Shown here in pieces: positions 33,744 through 47,313 of a DNA stretch of 64,000 nt. Positions within the stretch are counted from its first letter, which is position 1. The number at the start of each line of letters is the position of its first letter. The notes below the pieces were generated by a model. The model was not told the origin of the DNA. It saw nothing but the letters and a program-made list of their open reading frames with translations, and ran no database searches. A program made the translations under genes and the position numbers. The DNA comes from Puffinus mauretanicus. Taxonomy: Eukaryota > Chordata > Aves > Procellariiformes > Procellariidae. The stretch lies in NCBI GenBank assembly GCA_023333565.1, contig JAJKFH010003558.1, forward strand, positions 124,001 to 188,000, read 5' to 3'.

Positions 33744-36700
33744 GTTAAAAAAGAGTGGAAAGAACAAAAGGGCTCATGAACCTTGCTGTTAACTGCTTCT
33801 CAAAATTACTGTCACATATTTGAAATAGATCACTAATTTCACCAGTATCTTTACAGATGAGACCAGCAATTTTGAATACTCCAGGGAGTAACCATAAAAT
33901 AAATGAACACTGAGACACTTTATTTTCCCTAGGTGCACTTAACTAAATTAATGAAACCAGCATGACAGCAAGAAGGAAATCCATTAACTTTTAAATGAAG
34001 TTACCTCTTAGTCAACCTGAGGTTTGAGCAATAATATTGTCAGAGGGGTCTGTTTTCCTGGTTTCAGTGAGCAATAATTTCTTAATATAACCAGGGCAAA
34101 CGTAAGCTGTGTGAGGTGGCCTTCTTATTAAATGCTTTTGGATTTCTATAACTTGGATTGAGCATTTCTTATATTAGAGTACTTAGTATAGTTAAATACC
34201 ATTTGTTGATATTTTATTCATTTTAGTTTATTAAAGTTCTAAACTAAAATTCAACTGGAGAATTGCAACCCTTCCCCTCAAGAAAGAAAACTGCTAAAAT
34301 TTACCACGTGATATAAGGGGAACTCTTGAAGGGACTGAATAATTTGAAAGGTCCTTCAGAAAGAGAATTTCATTAAGAAGCTATAGTTTTATGTCACTTC
34401 ACACTGTAAAATATCTGTTGCGAAGATGGTATTGAAACACGTATGAAAAACCGAGAAGTTATGTATTGGTCATGTTGCATCATTACTAATATCCTTGGTT
34501 GTGGTAGAAAGATGAGAGATTACTGATGCATTCTCCTTTCTTCATTCTTGTCAATGTTTTTTTTTTTTTATTTAAACTCTTCTTTTCCTCAAAAGGATTT
34601 CATTTTTGTAATTATACAGCAGCTATGTTAGCTGCTTTTTATTCAAAAGCGAGATCTTTGCAAGTGAATAATCATATTTCAGTATCTGTGTAGAATTTTG
34701 CAGACTGCATTTTTAGTACACATTTTAGATACTGCCTTTTTGATCAGATCTTCTGCTTGCTGCATACCAATTTAATTTCATAGTTTAAAATGAAGATTGT
34801 AGTTTCAGTATTGTTTGTGCTTTTGTTCCCACTTCTTCCTTTGCATCCTGTGTTGGGGATGGTTGAACACTGTAGGCAGTAAGGTCAAAGGGACATGCCT
34901 GGGGTCAACCCATTCTATCATTTAGAAGTGGAAAACCAACAGAAACATTGCAAAATGAGAGATCTGCTCCTTTCGTTTTGCTGCAGCATTAAGAGGGGAG
35001 CCTGTCTGTTTTGCCAAGTTTTGCCAAGGGAAATGTGCTCTTTTATCTCTGATAGAAGGCTGTATTGCTTGGTTTGTGACCATAAATATTATTTGTTTAA
35101 AGCTAAAATTTCAATAGTCATATTAAGAGATTTAAATATCACTATAAACATACCACACCTTGTTTTGCCTGTTGTCCCACTGGTCAGAAGTAGACTGTGC
35201 TTAGTGACTCTTTGGGAGGCAGGTGCTTACCTGTAAGGAAAATGGGTCAGGATGGTCCAGTCTGAGGTGTGTAGGGGAACACAGGCAGCAGTAATCACAC
35301 AGCCAGTGGATTTGCATTCTTTATTTGAGGGGAAGGAAAAGAAAAACAGTAGTATTGGGGAGGTTAGAAATCGAGAGACAGAGAAACAGTTGGGAATATG
35401 AGTGACAGAGGAAACTAAATGCTGTGGTGACAAGGGAAGAGACCTTTTGTGAAATGCAATTATAGTAGTACGTTTCCAGAGCTGGAAAGATCACACCTCA
35501 GTAGTTTCTTTGACTTGACAGTACAAATCTTTATTATTGAAAATAACAAGTAAAATTTAAACTACCAGTGTAGGGATTTTTTGATCATTCTTGATGTAAA
35601 TCTTTAGTGAGTTGGATGCATCATTAACGTATAGCACAAGGGGTGTTATGTTAAAGTTTGGTTGTTAGAAGTCTCAGAGGTTTGTAAGGATTCCTTTTAA
35701 ACACACCCTTCTTTCTCATTGCCCCTGGTGAATATTTTTATTCTGTCTTGGTGTGATATGAGGGAAGTGCATACACGTGGCAAACCCTCCCTCCTATCAG
35801 GTATTTGTATTAGTTACGTTTAATAAGGGGAATCCTTTACGTCCTGTGAAATCCAACTGCTCCTTCTGCTTACATTTAAAATATATAATAAAGTCATTAT
35901 AGTCATGGATAGTTACTAACATGGAGGAAAAAGTAGACTATATTTTGTATGGTTCATGTACTTATTTATTTGTCAGTATTTACCTTTTAAACTTTGCAGG
36001 GTTACAAATGGCTCTCTAAAAGCCAGACAAGATGCTTTGTCTTCCCCTAGTTCTTGAAGTTTTGGGTATGTGGGTAAAATCTGTATGTGGTTGAGTGAGC
36101 CAGTTTGGTAATAAGTGGCTCAGCACTTTACTAATCTTTCCTGTGTTCTCAGGAAAATGAGAACTGAATGCACTGAGGGATAAATTCTTTGGCTGTGTGA
36201 GACAAAATGCCTTTTAGTAATGGAAAAGGAGGATCTTTTATATCTCAATTGCATGAAAAGTATTTGGAAGGCAGAAAATAGCAGTTTCCCTATGTAATTA
36301 GTGGTAAAATTTGGCATGGCTACTAATGTATGTAAGCACATGCTTTAACACTTTGCAGAACTAAAGGCGGTTGAGCATCTTGCAGGATTGAGCCAGAAGA
36401 AAGATCATCCAGATAAAAAACATCGGAGCTGGTTCTTGTTTTCTACATACTATATATTTCACTGTAAGTTCTCATTTATATCTGAGAATAGGTTATTTGT
36501 AGTGTCACCAAAAATACTTTCTATCTATAGTAATACCTACTTCTTATTTATTAAATATTGAAGATCTAGTTTATTATTAATCTTTTAAATAAATTAGATA
36601 TGGAAAAATTACAGTTCTGGTTTTGGTTCATCAGTTTTATTCTGATTCTTAGTGTCACAGTGTAAAAAAATTGTGACAAACTTCTTTCCTATTTAGTGGA

Positions 36701-39700
36701 TGAATGGTGGCTTAGAAGGAATGTAATGAGGTTTAGTTCTTTTTCCCCTCAGAATACCAGAACAAGAGTCGTCTTTATAAGGGGCTACATTCAGAACCAT
36801 AAGGGAAAATACGTGTTTTTTTATGCCATGTGTGAGTACCACAGGAAACTGGTGAAACTAGCTACTCAGAAAATTAAAAAAATGAGGAAGAACACTTAGG
36901 TGAGTCATGAGGGCTGAGTTCAGCACTGACTTACAACTTGAAGCAAATGGTTAGATATCCCTTCTGAAAAGAGGTAATCTCTGAATATTGGTATGACACG
37001 TAATATGAAAGCAGACTCTCCACATCTTCCTACTGGGGATGTCTTAGAGTGTCCTGAAAGCTAGCTGGTGTTGGCCAACACCAGAGACAGACGAATACTC
37101 CGTTAGGCCTTGCCTCTGCTCTAATTGTGTTTCGGTGGTATTAGCTATTTGCCTATGGTATAGAAGATGGCTGTTGTTTATAAAGTAGTGTAATCTTCTC
37201 ATCAAGGCTGTTGAAGGGAAAGGAAGTCCCGTGTCAGAACCAAATGGGACTGGAAAGCCATGACTGCTACTACTTCTTCAGTTTTTGTTCATGCTGAGGA
37301 ACCGTCAGATTCTCGTTTCCTGTGGTTTTCTGTGGCCGTGTCTGTACGACCTGGGAAGACAATGTCAGGGAGTGCAAGGAGCCCATTGGATCCTGGGCTA
37401 GGTGGTGCAGCTGGCCATATCTACGCTGTGCTGCACACAGGCCAGGCTTCCCCCTTTGGGGGTCCTTTGGGGTCTGCTGGATGCTGAGAGACCACCTTGT
37501 GTCTGTATGGTTGGTTTCTTTATTCAATATGCCAGAATAAAAAGAAAACTGAGTCTCGGACTATCATAATTCTGATTGTCATAGCCTGACTGTAAGGGGT
37601 GAGTGATATGTGCAGGGGTGCTTTGAAGGCGTTGCATTGCTGGGTGATGTTGAAGGCTGGCTTGAACGACTGAAACCAAGCTGTTTATATTGGGGACCGT
37701 GCAGCAAATGATCCTGACAACTGTGCCTGCATCTCCCTTCAGAGGAAATTGGGACACTTCAGAAGGGGTCTTGGGAGAAAGGCAGCCTAAGTTCAGTAGT
37801 GGTGATCAGGAGAAAAAGGCCCTGGGCAAAGGAAGGAGAGACATGGCATGTTGACAGCATGGTTACACTTGCAAAAAACTTTTCTCCTATTGCTGTTTCC
37901 TCTGTGAAAGAAGTGAAGAAAGCCACAAGACCTTGTAGTGGAACCTTTTGAAGAGGTGTGTGAATGTCCTGACTTGCCCTCAGCTTTTTAGGTTTAATTT
38001 GCATTGGCTGCTTCGGGTAGGGGAGGAGGGAGTGGGTTTAAAGGTGTTTTTTAATATTTTCAGGATGGAATAAAGCCCTTGAGTTCAACAGATCAAGTAT
38101 TTTGCCTCTGTTTTGAAGTGATGTCAGATTCTTCAGCCATATTCTTCCCCCTATTCTTTTTTTCTCTCTAAAAGTCCCTCAGCAGGACCTAGATGTTGCA
38201 AAACACGTGCCCATATATGCCTTTTCTTTTTGTGTATAACATTTAAGTTGGCTGAACACTTCAGATCTCTTTTCAGCGTGTACTTCCTTCACCTGGAACA
38301 TAGCAAGCTCCAAAGCCATGGGAGCATGCTTGGAATCAAAAGCTCTTGGTGTCCTTCAAACCACATTTATTCTGGATTATTTTGAGTAGTCTCTTGTTCT
38401 TTTGTTTTAAGGCTTGACAAACTATACTGCCTTTAAAATCACCTCTACAGACCGTCTTTCTTTGAAAATGGGGGGTATTCTCTGCTCTCCCAACGCTCCA
38501 GGTAGGTATGGATGAGATTTACTAATAAAATACTCTTGGCCTTCTGATTCCTTCAGCTGTTCCGCCAGTCTCCCTGGCCTGTTCCCACAAAAGCCAATTC
38601 TCTTCCTCAGGCAGTGATGTGGTAATAACATTTCTTTTTCTTGTGAAAGCAATAGTGAGTTACCGAAGCCTTTCCTGATTTGGGAGTACTTGAAATTGTG
38701 GACCCGGTTTCAATTCCAATGAAGACAATAGGCGTTTTGGTGTGCTTTGGCACCAGCTTCAAGAGGAGCCAAATTGGACCCAGTTTTTCTGCGAGCAGGC
38801 TCAATTAGTAAATGATGACGCTGAAAATAAAATGTGTTAGATCTTGTAGAGAGATGTTAGATGTTGTTCACATAAAAGAAACTTATAAACTTTCTACCTT
38901 TTAAATAAAAGTTAAACTTTTTCTTAGTCATCCTTGGCCTTTCATCAGTGTTCAGATCTTGAGTCTGCCTGTTTACGGCATGAAAGCTGTGTTTGTTACT
39001 TTCATGACTGAATCTTTATTCCGTGATCTTAGATCTGTTTTTTCTCTTTTCCCACTTCCCTGAAAAAATTCTGCCATAGAAGCAGGTTTCACGAACTGTC
39101 TCCTGAGGTTTTTGTTTAAAGACAAACTGCAATGCAAACCATGTTTGTTTATGGTGTCTGCTGCTTTGTGAACAGGTGAACAAAAGTCAGCATGGATGGT
39201 CAGAAAAATAGGTTTATTTTTGATATTGTGTGCGTGTCTCTACAAAAATTGGAGGGGTCTTGGTGAAATTAAGATGTTTGGGGAGAGGAATCTATACAAT
39301 GTCAAAAGGAAAGTTCTTCTCTCAGCATTTCCCTTCTTTTGTTGCAAATCTTTCTTTGCAGTGATTTGTCCTGTTCGTGTTTTTGTAAGAGCTGAAAATT
39401 TTTACTGTAGCATGCAGAAACTCCAGAAGAAGGCAGAAGTCCTGTAGGAAAGCATGCTTCTGGCTTGGCATACTTTGTTGAGAGGAAGGTTTGATTGGGA
39501 GGGAATTAAACCACCTGCATTGAGTTCACTGAAAATGAATCAAACCCAGCTTTTTGTTATAGTTGTGGTTTTTTTCCTGTTACATAGTCTGTATCTGAGC
39601 CCATGACATTTTCTATTTTCCTGATTTTTAAATTTTTTTTTTTTTTTAAATTTATTTTTTGTCCGTGAGTATTACATAGGTCAGGGTTGAAGCTTTGCAG

Positions 39701-40919
39701 TAGGGCAGCATACAGAAATAGTTTTGTTGCTGTGTGTGACATACATGTAGTGTGCTTATAGAACCCTCCCTCCAAGAATATTAATCCACAACTTTTCATA
39801 AGCAAATAATGCACCCAAAGAAACTCCAAAACCAAAAGGGTAAGTGAAATTTTCTTTGGTACTATTTAATCCTACTATGTGTCTTGTCTTGATTCAAAAC
39901 AGCTATAATTTTATATGCCTCCTGTACTGAAGTTTAAGCATGTACTTTAAAAGTCACAAAAATACAAGCCAGTGTTCATTACTGCATTTGCCTGTCTTTC
40001 GAAGTTATGTAAATGTATGCTATGCCCATTTCCATGCTCAACTTGCGGTGATCATACTGTGTATGTGTTTGTATCTAATTCACCAGTGGATTGATGTAAT
40101 TCTGCTGAAATTGGGGGAGTTTCTTCTGCCTTTGCCTACAGTGGATTAAGGTTCTTCATCTTAATATGCATTTTTTCTTACGTAAATCTCACCACATAGA
40201 GCAGATGGACTTAGTATTACTATCTGTAAGAATCTGCTTATTACCTAGTTTCTCAAGCTTGCTCTGATTCATATTCCTTTTCTTGCATACAGAAGGAATA
40301 TGGGGTAAGAAGAATAACTTGAACTGTAGAAAAGTAGTGTAATTGAATTTTGAACATTGATTTCTGAGTGTACAAAAAATGAAGCGAAAGAATGTACTCG
40401 AGCAGTGAATTACAGGAGCTAGCAGAGCGTACAGTGCCTTTAAGAAGCAGGTGTTTGCTGTGAAGTTCACTGTGCATACAAATGTGCTTGCATTTTGAAG
40501 CCAGTTAGGAACAGTTATGGGGGAACAGGAAACCTGACCGGCCTGATACAGGCTTTTTCTATTCACTACAGGCTTGCAAAAAGGAAAAAAAAAATCATAA
40601 TGCAGGGAAAAGCATGATTCTTCTTAGCTATTTAAGTCCGAAGCAGAAGGGGGGAACCAGAAGAGCAAATTAAAGGAAATTGCAGTAGTGATTGTTTTAA
40701 GTGTACACAAAGGAAGCCTTGCGCTCTGTCAGGAGCACTAGCCATTTTCAGTCTGGAAGAAGGGACTGAACATTTAATTAAACAATGCCTTTGACTCTAT
40801 TAGTTTATGCTCCAGCATTCATGATACAGGTAGATTTAGGTTATTTTTCAAGTGTGCAGCTGTTTCCTCCTGCACAAAGTTAGGGCTGGAGTTTTTGTAA
40901 AGTGATATATTGTTTTAGT
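33744..40919. other. Intronic, nothing recognised apart from one palindrome
   Basis: No exon is recognised. A 113-codon + frame at 34895-35236 and shorter frames near 37260-37757 lack domain signatures. T-rich runs lie at about 34558-34569 and 39632-39647. The perfect palindrome at 37065-37084 is listed separately. Confidence 0.5.
37065..37084. repeat. Perfect 20-bp palindrome
   Basis: CTGGTGTTGGCCAACACCAG reads the same on both strands with no spacer. It contains TTGGCCAA, which resembles overlapping nuclear factor I half sites (TTGGC), though without the usual NFI spacing. It could be a dimer binding site or chance. Confidence 0.85.
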
Positions 40920-41090
40920 CGTCGTAGCACTTGAGCACACTGATAAAACATCAAAGTACTCCACAAACAGCCAACGCAAAGGCAGGTCCTGCCCCAGAGA
41001 GATCTCAGCCTAGGGCTGCAGCAGTACACAAGTGAGCAAACTGACAAGTGTGGGAGGGGAGCAGGTTAGGATGGAGGAGAAAAGAGGCCG
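40920..41090 (+). mobile_element. Possible ancient amniote SINE/L3-like repeat
   Basis: GTAGCACTTGAGCACACTG, ACTCCACAAACAGCCAACG and GGCAGGTCCTGCCCCAGAGA, followed by a GTGGGAGGGGAGCAGG-like block, keep the order of an old repeat seen in reptile and bird genomes (TGTACAAACAC, AGTCCCTGCCCCAAAGAGCT, GTGGGAGGGGAAAC). It is highly diverged and the boundaries and family are uncertain. Confidence 0.45.
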
Positions 41091-44000
41091 AGTCGTCAGG
41101 TCAGGGAATATTGTCTCTAGGCAGTAGAACAGCTGATTAGTCCGCGGTTGTTGCTCTGGTAGTATAAATTTGTAGAATTCTGCTGTGAGTAAATTGCACC
41201 AGGTGTCTGCCCCAAATAATAAGTGCGTATTATGGGTAGCTCTGGACGGATGTGTATCCAGTTCTTGCACGGCTGTCACGATTTTGGTTAAGGGTGTTCT
41301 GTTTTTATTGCAAAAAAATTATAAAGGTAAAAACAACGTGGAAACAGTTTATACCGATAGAAATAATTTTGTACTTGCCTAGCTTAACCTTTCCTTAAGT
41401 GAGAAAGACAGTAGGTTAGCATTAGCAGCTCGACTGCCCTTGCCTGGGGCAGGCTGGGAGGGAGGTACACGGTGGTTCCAGGAACAGGGTGAATTGAAGA
41501 CGGTTTCTAGGCAAGCCTGAAGATTTTAAGCGTCTCTGACACAAAGCTGCAAAGGTCTGCCAGAGGCCTAGCCGGTAATTCCACAGTCCGTACTGACCTT
41601 ATCAAAACACAGAACCCACAATCTATCCAAACCCGTTTGATCAACCCATCAGCCTGCCAACCCATCAAACCCCCAAACCTCAAGATTTTCTTTGCCTGCA
41701 AAAATTGTCTTTCTGACTAACTGGATGTGCTTTTGGGAGACAATCCCCGTGTAGTCTGTTTGGCTACACATTATGGTAGTGCTTATGTTATATAGGCTAC
41801 TCACTTGTGGGAAAAGGAATATGTTGGAGAAGGTTAAAGCACCTTGAAACACCTATATCTATTTATGCTAAGGATTAGAGCAGAAAAAGTATTTTGGTGA
41901 AATAGCAGACTTGTTTGAACGCTGGTGGAACAGATGATTTTTGTAATTTTTTTTTTTCTTAAGCTACTTCATTTAGATAAAAGGCTAGATCTGATTAAAA
42001 GGATATTTTATTTTGAACAAAAGTTTGTTCTGGTTTTGGACTGTTGCTTCAACTCAGAGTTATATCCTCCAGTGACACTGGGAATCTTTATCTAGCTTGA
42101 TTAAGCCAAAATAAGTTAAGTCAATGGTTATGATTTAGTCAGCTCATACACGTTCTGCTACAGGAGAAAAAAATAATACTATCCTTTGTTGGATTATCTC
42201 AAATGTCATTTGAGCAATAATATATCAAAGCAAACAAAATTCAGATCAAAACAGAAAAAATTATGCATATGAAAAAGAAGAAATTGGAAAGATATGATGT
42301 TGGTGAGGAAGATCCTGTCGATGTCAATGGGGATTATCTTGTATCATGTAATCATAGGCAGGACTGGAATTGTCCACAAAGGACACAGGCATGATACTTA
42401 TTTTCAAAAGTATTCAGGTGCTTGCATAAAAGTCTTTCAAAAGTCTTTTCTAAAGATCGTGCTTGGCACTCAGGTAATTCTGAAAAACTGTCTCAATGCC
42501 TGAATTACCAGTTACAGGGTAAATATCAGTACAACAATATCACTTACATTGAGGTGCCTTCATGGTGCCTGGTGTATGAAAGCCAGACTTACGAGCTGAA
42601 AGTGGAAAGCAGCATCTTAGCATTATGAGTTGGCACTTTTCTTACTCAATGCTAGAAACAGAGGATTTTATGCTGTTGAGTCTGTATTTTTAATAAAAAA
42701 AAAAAAGCCAGATAATTAAATGTGGATTTAACAGTTTTAAGGAACAGCTGCTGCTGACACAAAGAAATGTTTGCCTCTAAGCAATACTGAAATTCTTCAC
42801 ACAGGAACATATTAAAACTGTATTTCAAAAGGCAGGTTTGACTGTCACAGAGTCATTTATGTAGTGACATGGAGTTGAAAGTTCTGTGATTCAGGTAGGT
42901 GTGTTACCCTATCTAAAATTAAGTTCTCCAGTGGGACTACAGCATCTAAATCTTTTACTTGCATGCTGTATTTGTGGGCTCTGCTGATTCTTACAAGTTT
43001 CTGTCGAAAGGTTTGGGCACACGATCAAGCTGGTAAGTGCCGGCTGTGGTAGCTACCCATATGCATGAATAACAAATATTTACTAATTCAGTTTAGTTTA
43101 GATTACTATAAGAGGATTTAGTTGCGTTACCTTTCATTTGCTGTTGGCTAAGAGCCTGCACAGGTTGTGGTAGTGGTAGTTCAGCTTACATAGGTATCTT
43201 CAAGGGTCTTCTATTTCTCTAGAAGTCTTCAAATCTGCAGTGTTACAATCTGATTCTTATAGTGGATTTCATGTTGGTGTTTTCTTCAATGCAAAGGCTC
43301 GGGATTTCTTTCTTGCTCTCATTTAAAATAATTTAAACTTTCTGTTGTCATGGTTGCAGAAAGGAACTCAAAAGCATGAACCCTGCTGACTCCTAAAACC
43401 AGTAAGCCTGCATATTTCTGTGAGGAAGGTCAGAATTAAAGCAAATGTTATTATTATTTTTTCTTTTTTTCTTGAAGTTAAAGTTCTCATTTCTCAATGG
43501 CTAGGATGGCTTCTGTAAAGCAACAGGGGTAGAAGGGAATTAGATGAATAGTATATATAGTCAACTTATAGTGAATTACATTACATGAGGGCATGGTCAC
43601 AAATATGTGGTTCATTCTTTACAGGTTTTTTGGTCTGATCTGTTTTTGAAAACTTTGACTAAAGGAGCCTCCCAGGAGCTCAGCTGCAGTCCTTTGTTAC
43701 TCTTCTAGTTAGAAAGCTTTCCCTGACGTCTAGCCAGGGTCACTTTTGTTTTCAGTTAAGCTACTTTCATTTTTTCGTAACTTCAGTGGGTCTTTGCATA
43801 GCGTACATTTGATGCTTAACCTTTTTTATATTACGTTAGAAGACTTGATGCTAGGAAATGCTGGACAGCTTTGACTTTGGGTAGGGACGGGCACTTAGGC
43901 AGTTGCCTGGCACCCAAGATGAGGGAGGGTATGCATATATGGGGCATTAGGTTGTATGCAGATGTTTTCCACTACCGTCTCATATACACGTACCTAGGGA

Positions 44001-47000
44001 AAATACCAGGACTGGTTTGCTTTACCTTAGCTGTTTCTTTTCTGCGCAATGTTTTTGTGTACCCCGATGAAACTTCATCTTGTTTCTGCAGTGTGTCCTC
44101 ACTGAAATCCTGCTTTGCAGTTCCCTTTTGTCTTTCTTGAATAGTTCTTCTTGTTCTATTATTTCCTTCCCGGACGATGAGCAGAATGGACTAAATTAAT
44201 CTAAACAACGTCCTTAGTCTCCCCCCACCTTCTTTGGTTTGTTTTTTCCTACTGTGATGGGAGGGAGACAGAGGCAAGTAGAGGACAGCATATACCTTGC
44301 ACTGTCAATGATACAAAAGCAAAAAACTTTGAGCAGCAATTTAATCCATGGGTCCAAGGTTGTGCATAGATTCCCTTTCTTGCTGTGTGCAACTAATGAT
44401 GTTGACACATTTTAGATAGCATATACTGTTATCACACTGTATGGATACTCTTATTTGAGAGGTTGAGCGGCAGTGGTCCTTAGGCTGCTGCCTCTGAGGA
44501 TTATTGTTCTGCTGTGTTTTTCTGAGAGTCTCCATGCAGAGAGGACTTAACCTTGTGACTCTGCAAAAGCTTTGGCAGCTTCTCCCTCCCCTGCTCCAAA
44601 CCACAACACGCTTTCCGAATGTGTATCATTATCTCTGTGCTTCATGTTGGCTGTCCCTGGAGCTATTTGCTTGGCAGAATGTTGCCGGTTCCAAGGCAGC
44701 TTTAAACTGAGCCAGGCTGGGATCCAGCAGAAATCCAGAAGATGTGATATGAAACAGTCTTCTGAAGAAGATGAGAGGAGACTGAAAACTGGTAAGATTG
44801 GTCTACTGGCCAAAGCCTTGAGATGGTATGTAAATGAGCAGAGCACAGTTCTTGCTTCTACCAGTCTAACTCCCTTGGGAGGGTCTGGACTTCAAGTCTT
44901 TGCACTTAAGAAAGGGGCAAATTATACTTCCTTTTTTTGTTTTGCTGTTTTGTTTCATTATTTTGACTAAGTTTTGGGAGTTAGGGACTAGTAGATGTGT
45001 TTTTTACAATCCCTGCCACAGGGAACTACAGTATTTTGGCAGTCTCTTTGTCTCTCATCTCTCTAAATGGCAATGATGGTAATGCAGCAGAAGGGGCAAG
45101 TGATGTGAGGGGAAATAAGCACTGTGATGTGAAACAGCTACTTTATATTCTAATTAAAATCGATCTTATCAGATGTAAGTCCTTCTACCAGATACAACTT
45201 CTCATATAGTTCTTTGTTGGAAGATCTGAGAGGACCTTGAAGACTGGAAATGTGTTCAGGCAAAAATCTGGGGTTTTATTTAACCTCAAAGAACAGGGGT
45301 TGACTTAAAACAAACCCACAAAACAGAAGCAGAGCAAAAATACATGCAAACGAACCTTACCACCAGCTCTGCCAACTTCCTGACCCCTCTCCCCTTAAAA
45401 AAAAATGCCCGCAGCCATAGACAGATTTATTTCTCTCTGCAGACTTAATTTTTAAGTTTGTTGGCTTGGTTTTATGCATCTGATTTTTGACATCTCCGTG
45501 ACACTGTTGCAACCAGTGTCCCTTCCCATTTTTAAAAGTTTGTATGAATTCACTTCCCAAAGGTAAACCTCATGATTTTAGAAAGATCTTGGAAAACTCA
45601 TGATTTCTAGAAGAGCCCTCTGTTTTCAGCAAGTTCCTAGAAGTGAATTCATGCCTTCCACAGGCAAAGCTACTTGAAGTTTGGGCTCAGGCTTCGAAGG
45701 ACCTGAGTGTGTAATGGCTTCTTATTAGGCAGTTCTCATCTTTCGTATTTTCTGAAAAGTTCTGCAGTGTCTTTGTGGCCATGTTGTTCTTCTGACAGTG
45801 TAACATTAGGCTAAATCTGTAATTAGTATTAACCACCTTTCTTGCCAACTGCTATCCAGGCAGCAAAATTACAGAAGCAGAAAAAGGGCATTGAACCAAT
45901 ATTTTCCAGTGGTGTTCCTGTTTGGGTTCAGTTTTACCGAAGTTCTGTAGAACTTAAGAACAACAGTTTGTGTTTGTCTCCAATTTGGCTCTTGGCTTGC
46001 TGAGATGCTTGTCTTCAGGGCCAGCCTGTTTTGAGTTACCTGCCTGATGAATCTCCTGGGCAGGGGTACCACCTTTATTCTCAGCACTGGCTTTGCAGTT
46101 GAATTTTTGTCATCTGGCCCCTTCTTTTAGGATCCAAAAATCCTGAGTGCAGTAGAAATACAAATGACATGGCAGAGGTAATAGTCCCTTCCATTCATGC
46201 TTCTTCCCGCCTAGACTTGCTAGTATTTGTATCTGTGGCTGCAGAGATGGGAAGGACAGGAGGTACACTACAAAGACCTTTGTAAAACTATTAATGCTTG
46301 ACCAAATTAAGAGGAAAAATGTTTTTGCTTAAGAGAGAATGTGTTCCTTGAACTCTATCCTAATTACAGCTGCATGTTTCTCCTCTCCTGACTTGGCCCA
46401 GCCCTATCTAAGGTAGCCTGAGGACTACTTTAATTTACTCCAGTTGGCTGTGATTTCCAAGGAGTCGTATGCCACCTGGCTATGGCTAGAACAGGGCTTA
46501 TCCCAGCCGCGCCCTTTCCCCACCCTGAGAAGGCGCTGTGGGCAGGAGTGTGTGGGAGCTGGATCTCCTGGCTCGCAGACTGCCAGGTTGCCCTGAAGCG
46601 GGGAGCCCCCACCAGGGAACTTGCCGAGAGTTTCCACGTCGAGCTGTCTGCGGCGCAGGGAAGGGCCTCCTTCAAATGCTCCCCTATCCCCACAACGAAA
46701 AGTTCCAGTGCTACTATCCAAAGCCCTGTAACTGTAAGCCCTTACGACCTCTGCACGGAAGTCAATGTGTTTTGTCAGGACCTTCTCTACTTAAAACACT
46801 TCTTTAAACAACAGTGTAGTTTGTAAGTCAAAGGTGCTAACATTTTGTCTCTGAAGACTTTGCAAAAATGTTATTTGCACAAGCGAAATAGGAATATTCC
46901 AAAGAGAAGTTAGTTGCCTCAGTTAATTTACGAAAGATGAGTTTGTTGTTCATCTTGCTGAAAAGAGTTTTATCATGCTGTTTCACTTAACTGAGTGCAT

Positions 47001-47083
47001 ATGAATAGAAGTGCAACAAATAATTACAGAATACAGTGTTACACAATAAAATCAGGGCATACTTCATTCAACCTGTAAACTAT
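41091..47083. other. Intronic, nothing firmly recognised
   Basis: AT-rich apart from a GC-richer patch at about 46480-46720, which keeps frames of 89-114 codons on + and 87-98 codons on -. None is recognised. At 44572-44790 an open + stretch ends at CTG/GTAAGATT, a fair donor, but no partner acceptor or protein similarity is apparent. Confidence 0.45.
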
Positions 47084-47313
47084 TTTTCCCCCCCCTGCTC
47101 CTCTGGATCAGAAATGCTTTAATAAATGCTGTTAAATCTACCCTTTTCCTTCAGCCCTTTATATGAGGTCATGTTTTGGGAGTCATTATTAAAAATGCTT
47201 GTGCTGAAGTGTAGGAATTGATTTCTTGTCTATGGTTTTTCTAGAGCTATTGTTTCTTTAAAGAAAAAAAAAAGGCACCTCCACTGATGATATGCTGTCA
47301 CCAGTGCTGTTTC
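47084..47313 (+). repeat. Intronic direct duplication, copy 1
   Basis: About 230 bases that recur at 49593-49824 in the same orientation with roughly 95% identity by eye. Both share GAGGTCATGTTTTGGGAGTC, GGAATTGATTTCTTGTCTAT and an identical TTTAAAGAAAAAAAAAAGGC run, and both start in a C/T-rich tract. The sequence is not a repeat family that I know. Confidence 0.93.

Noticed and set aside
46425..46826. GC-richer patch with 87-114-codon frames on both strands
   Set aside because: Frames of similar length occur in several registers and match nothing known. Local composition explains them.
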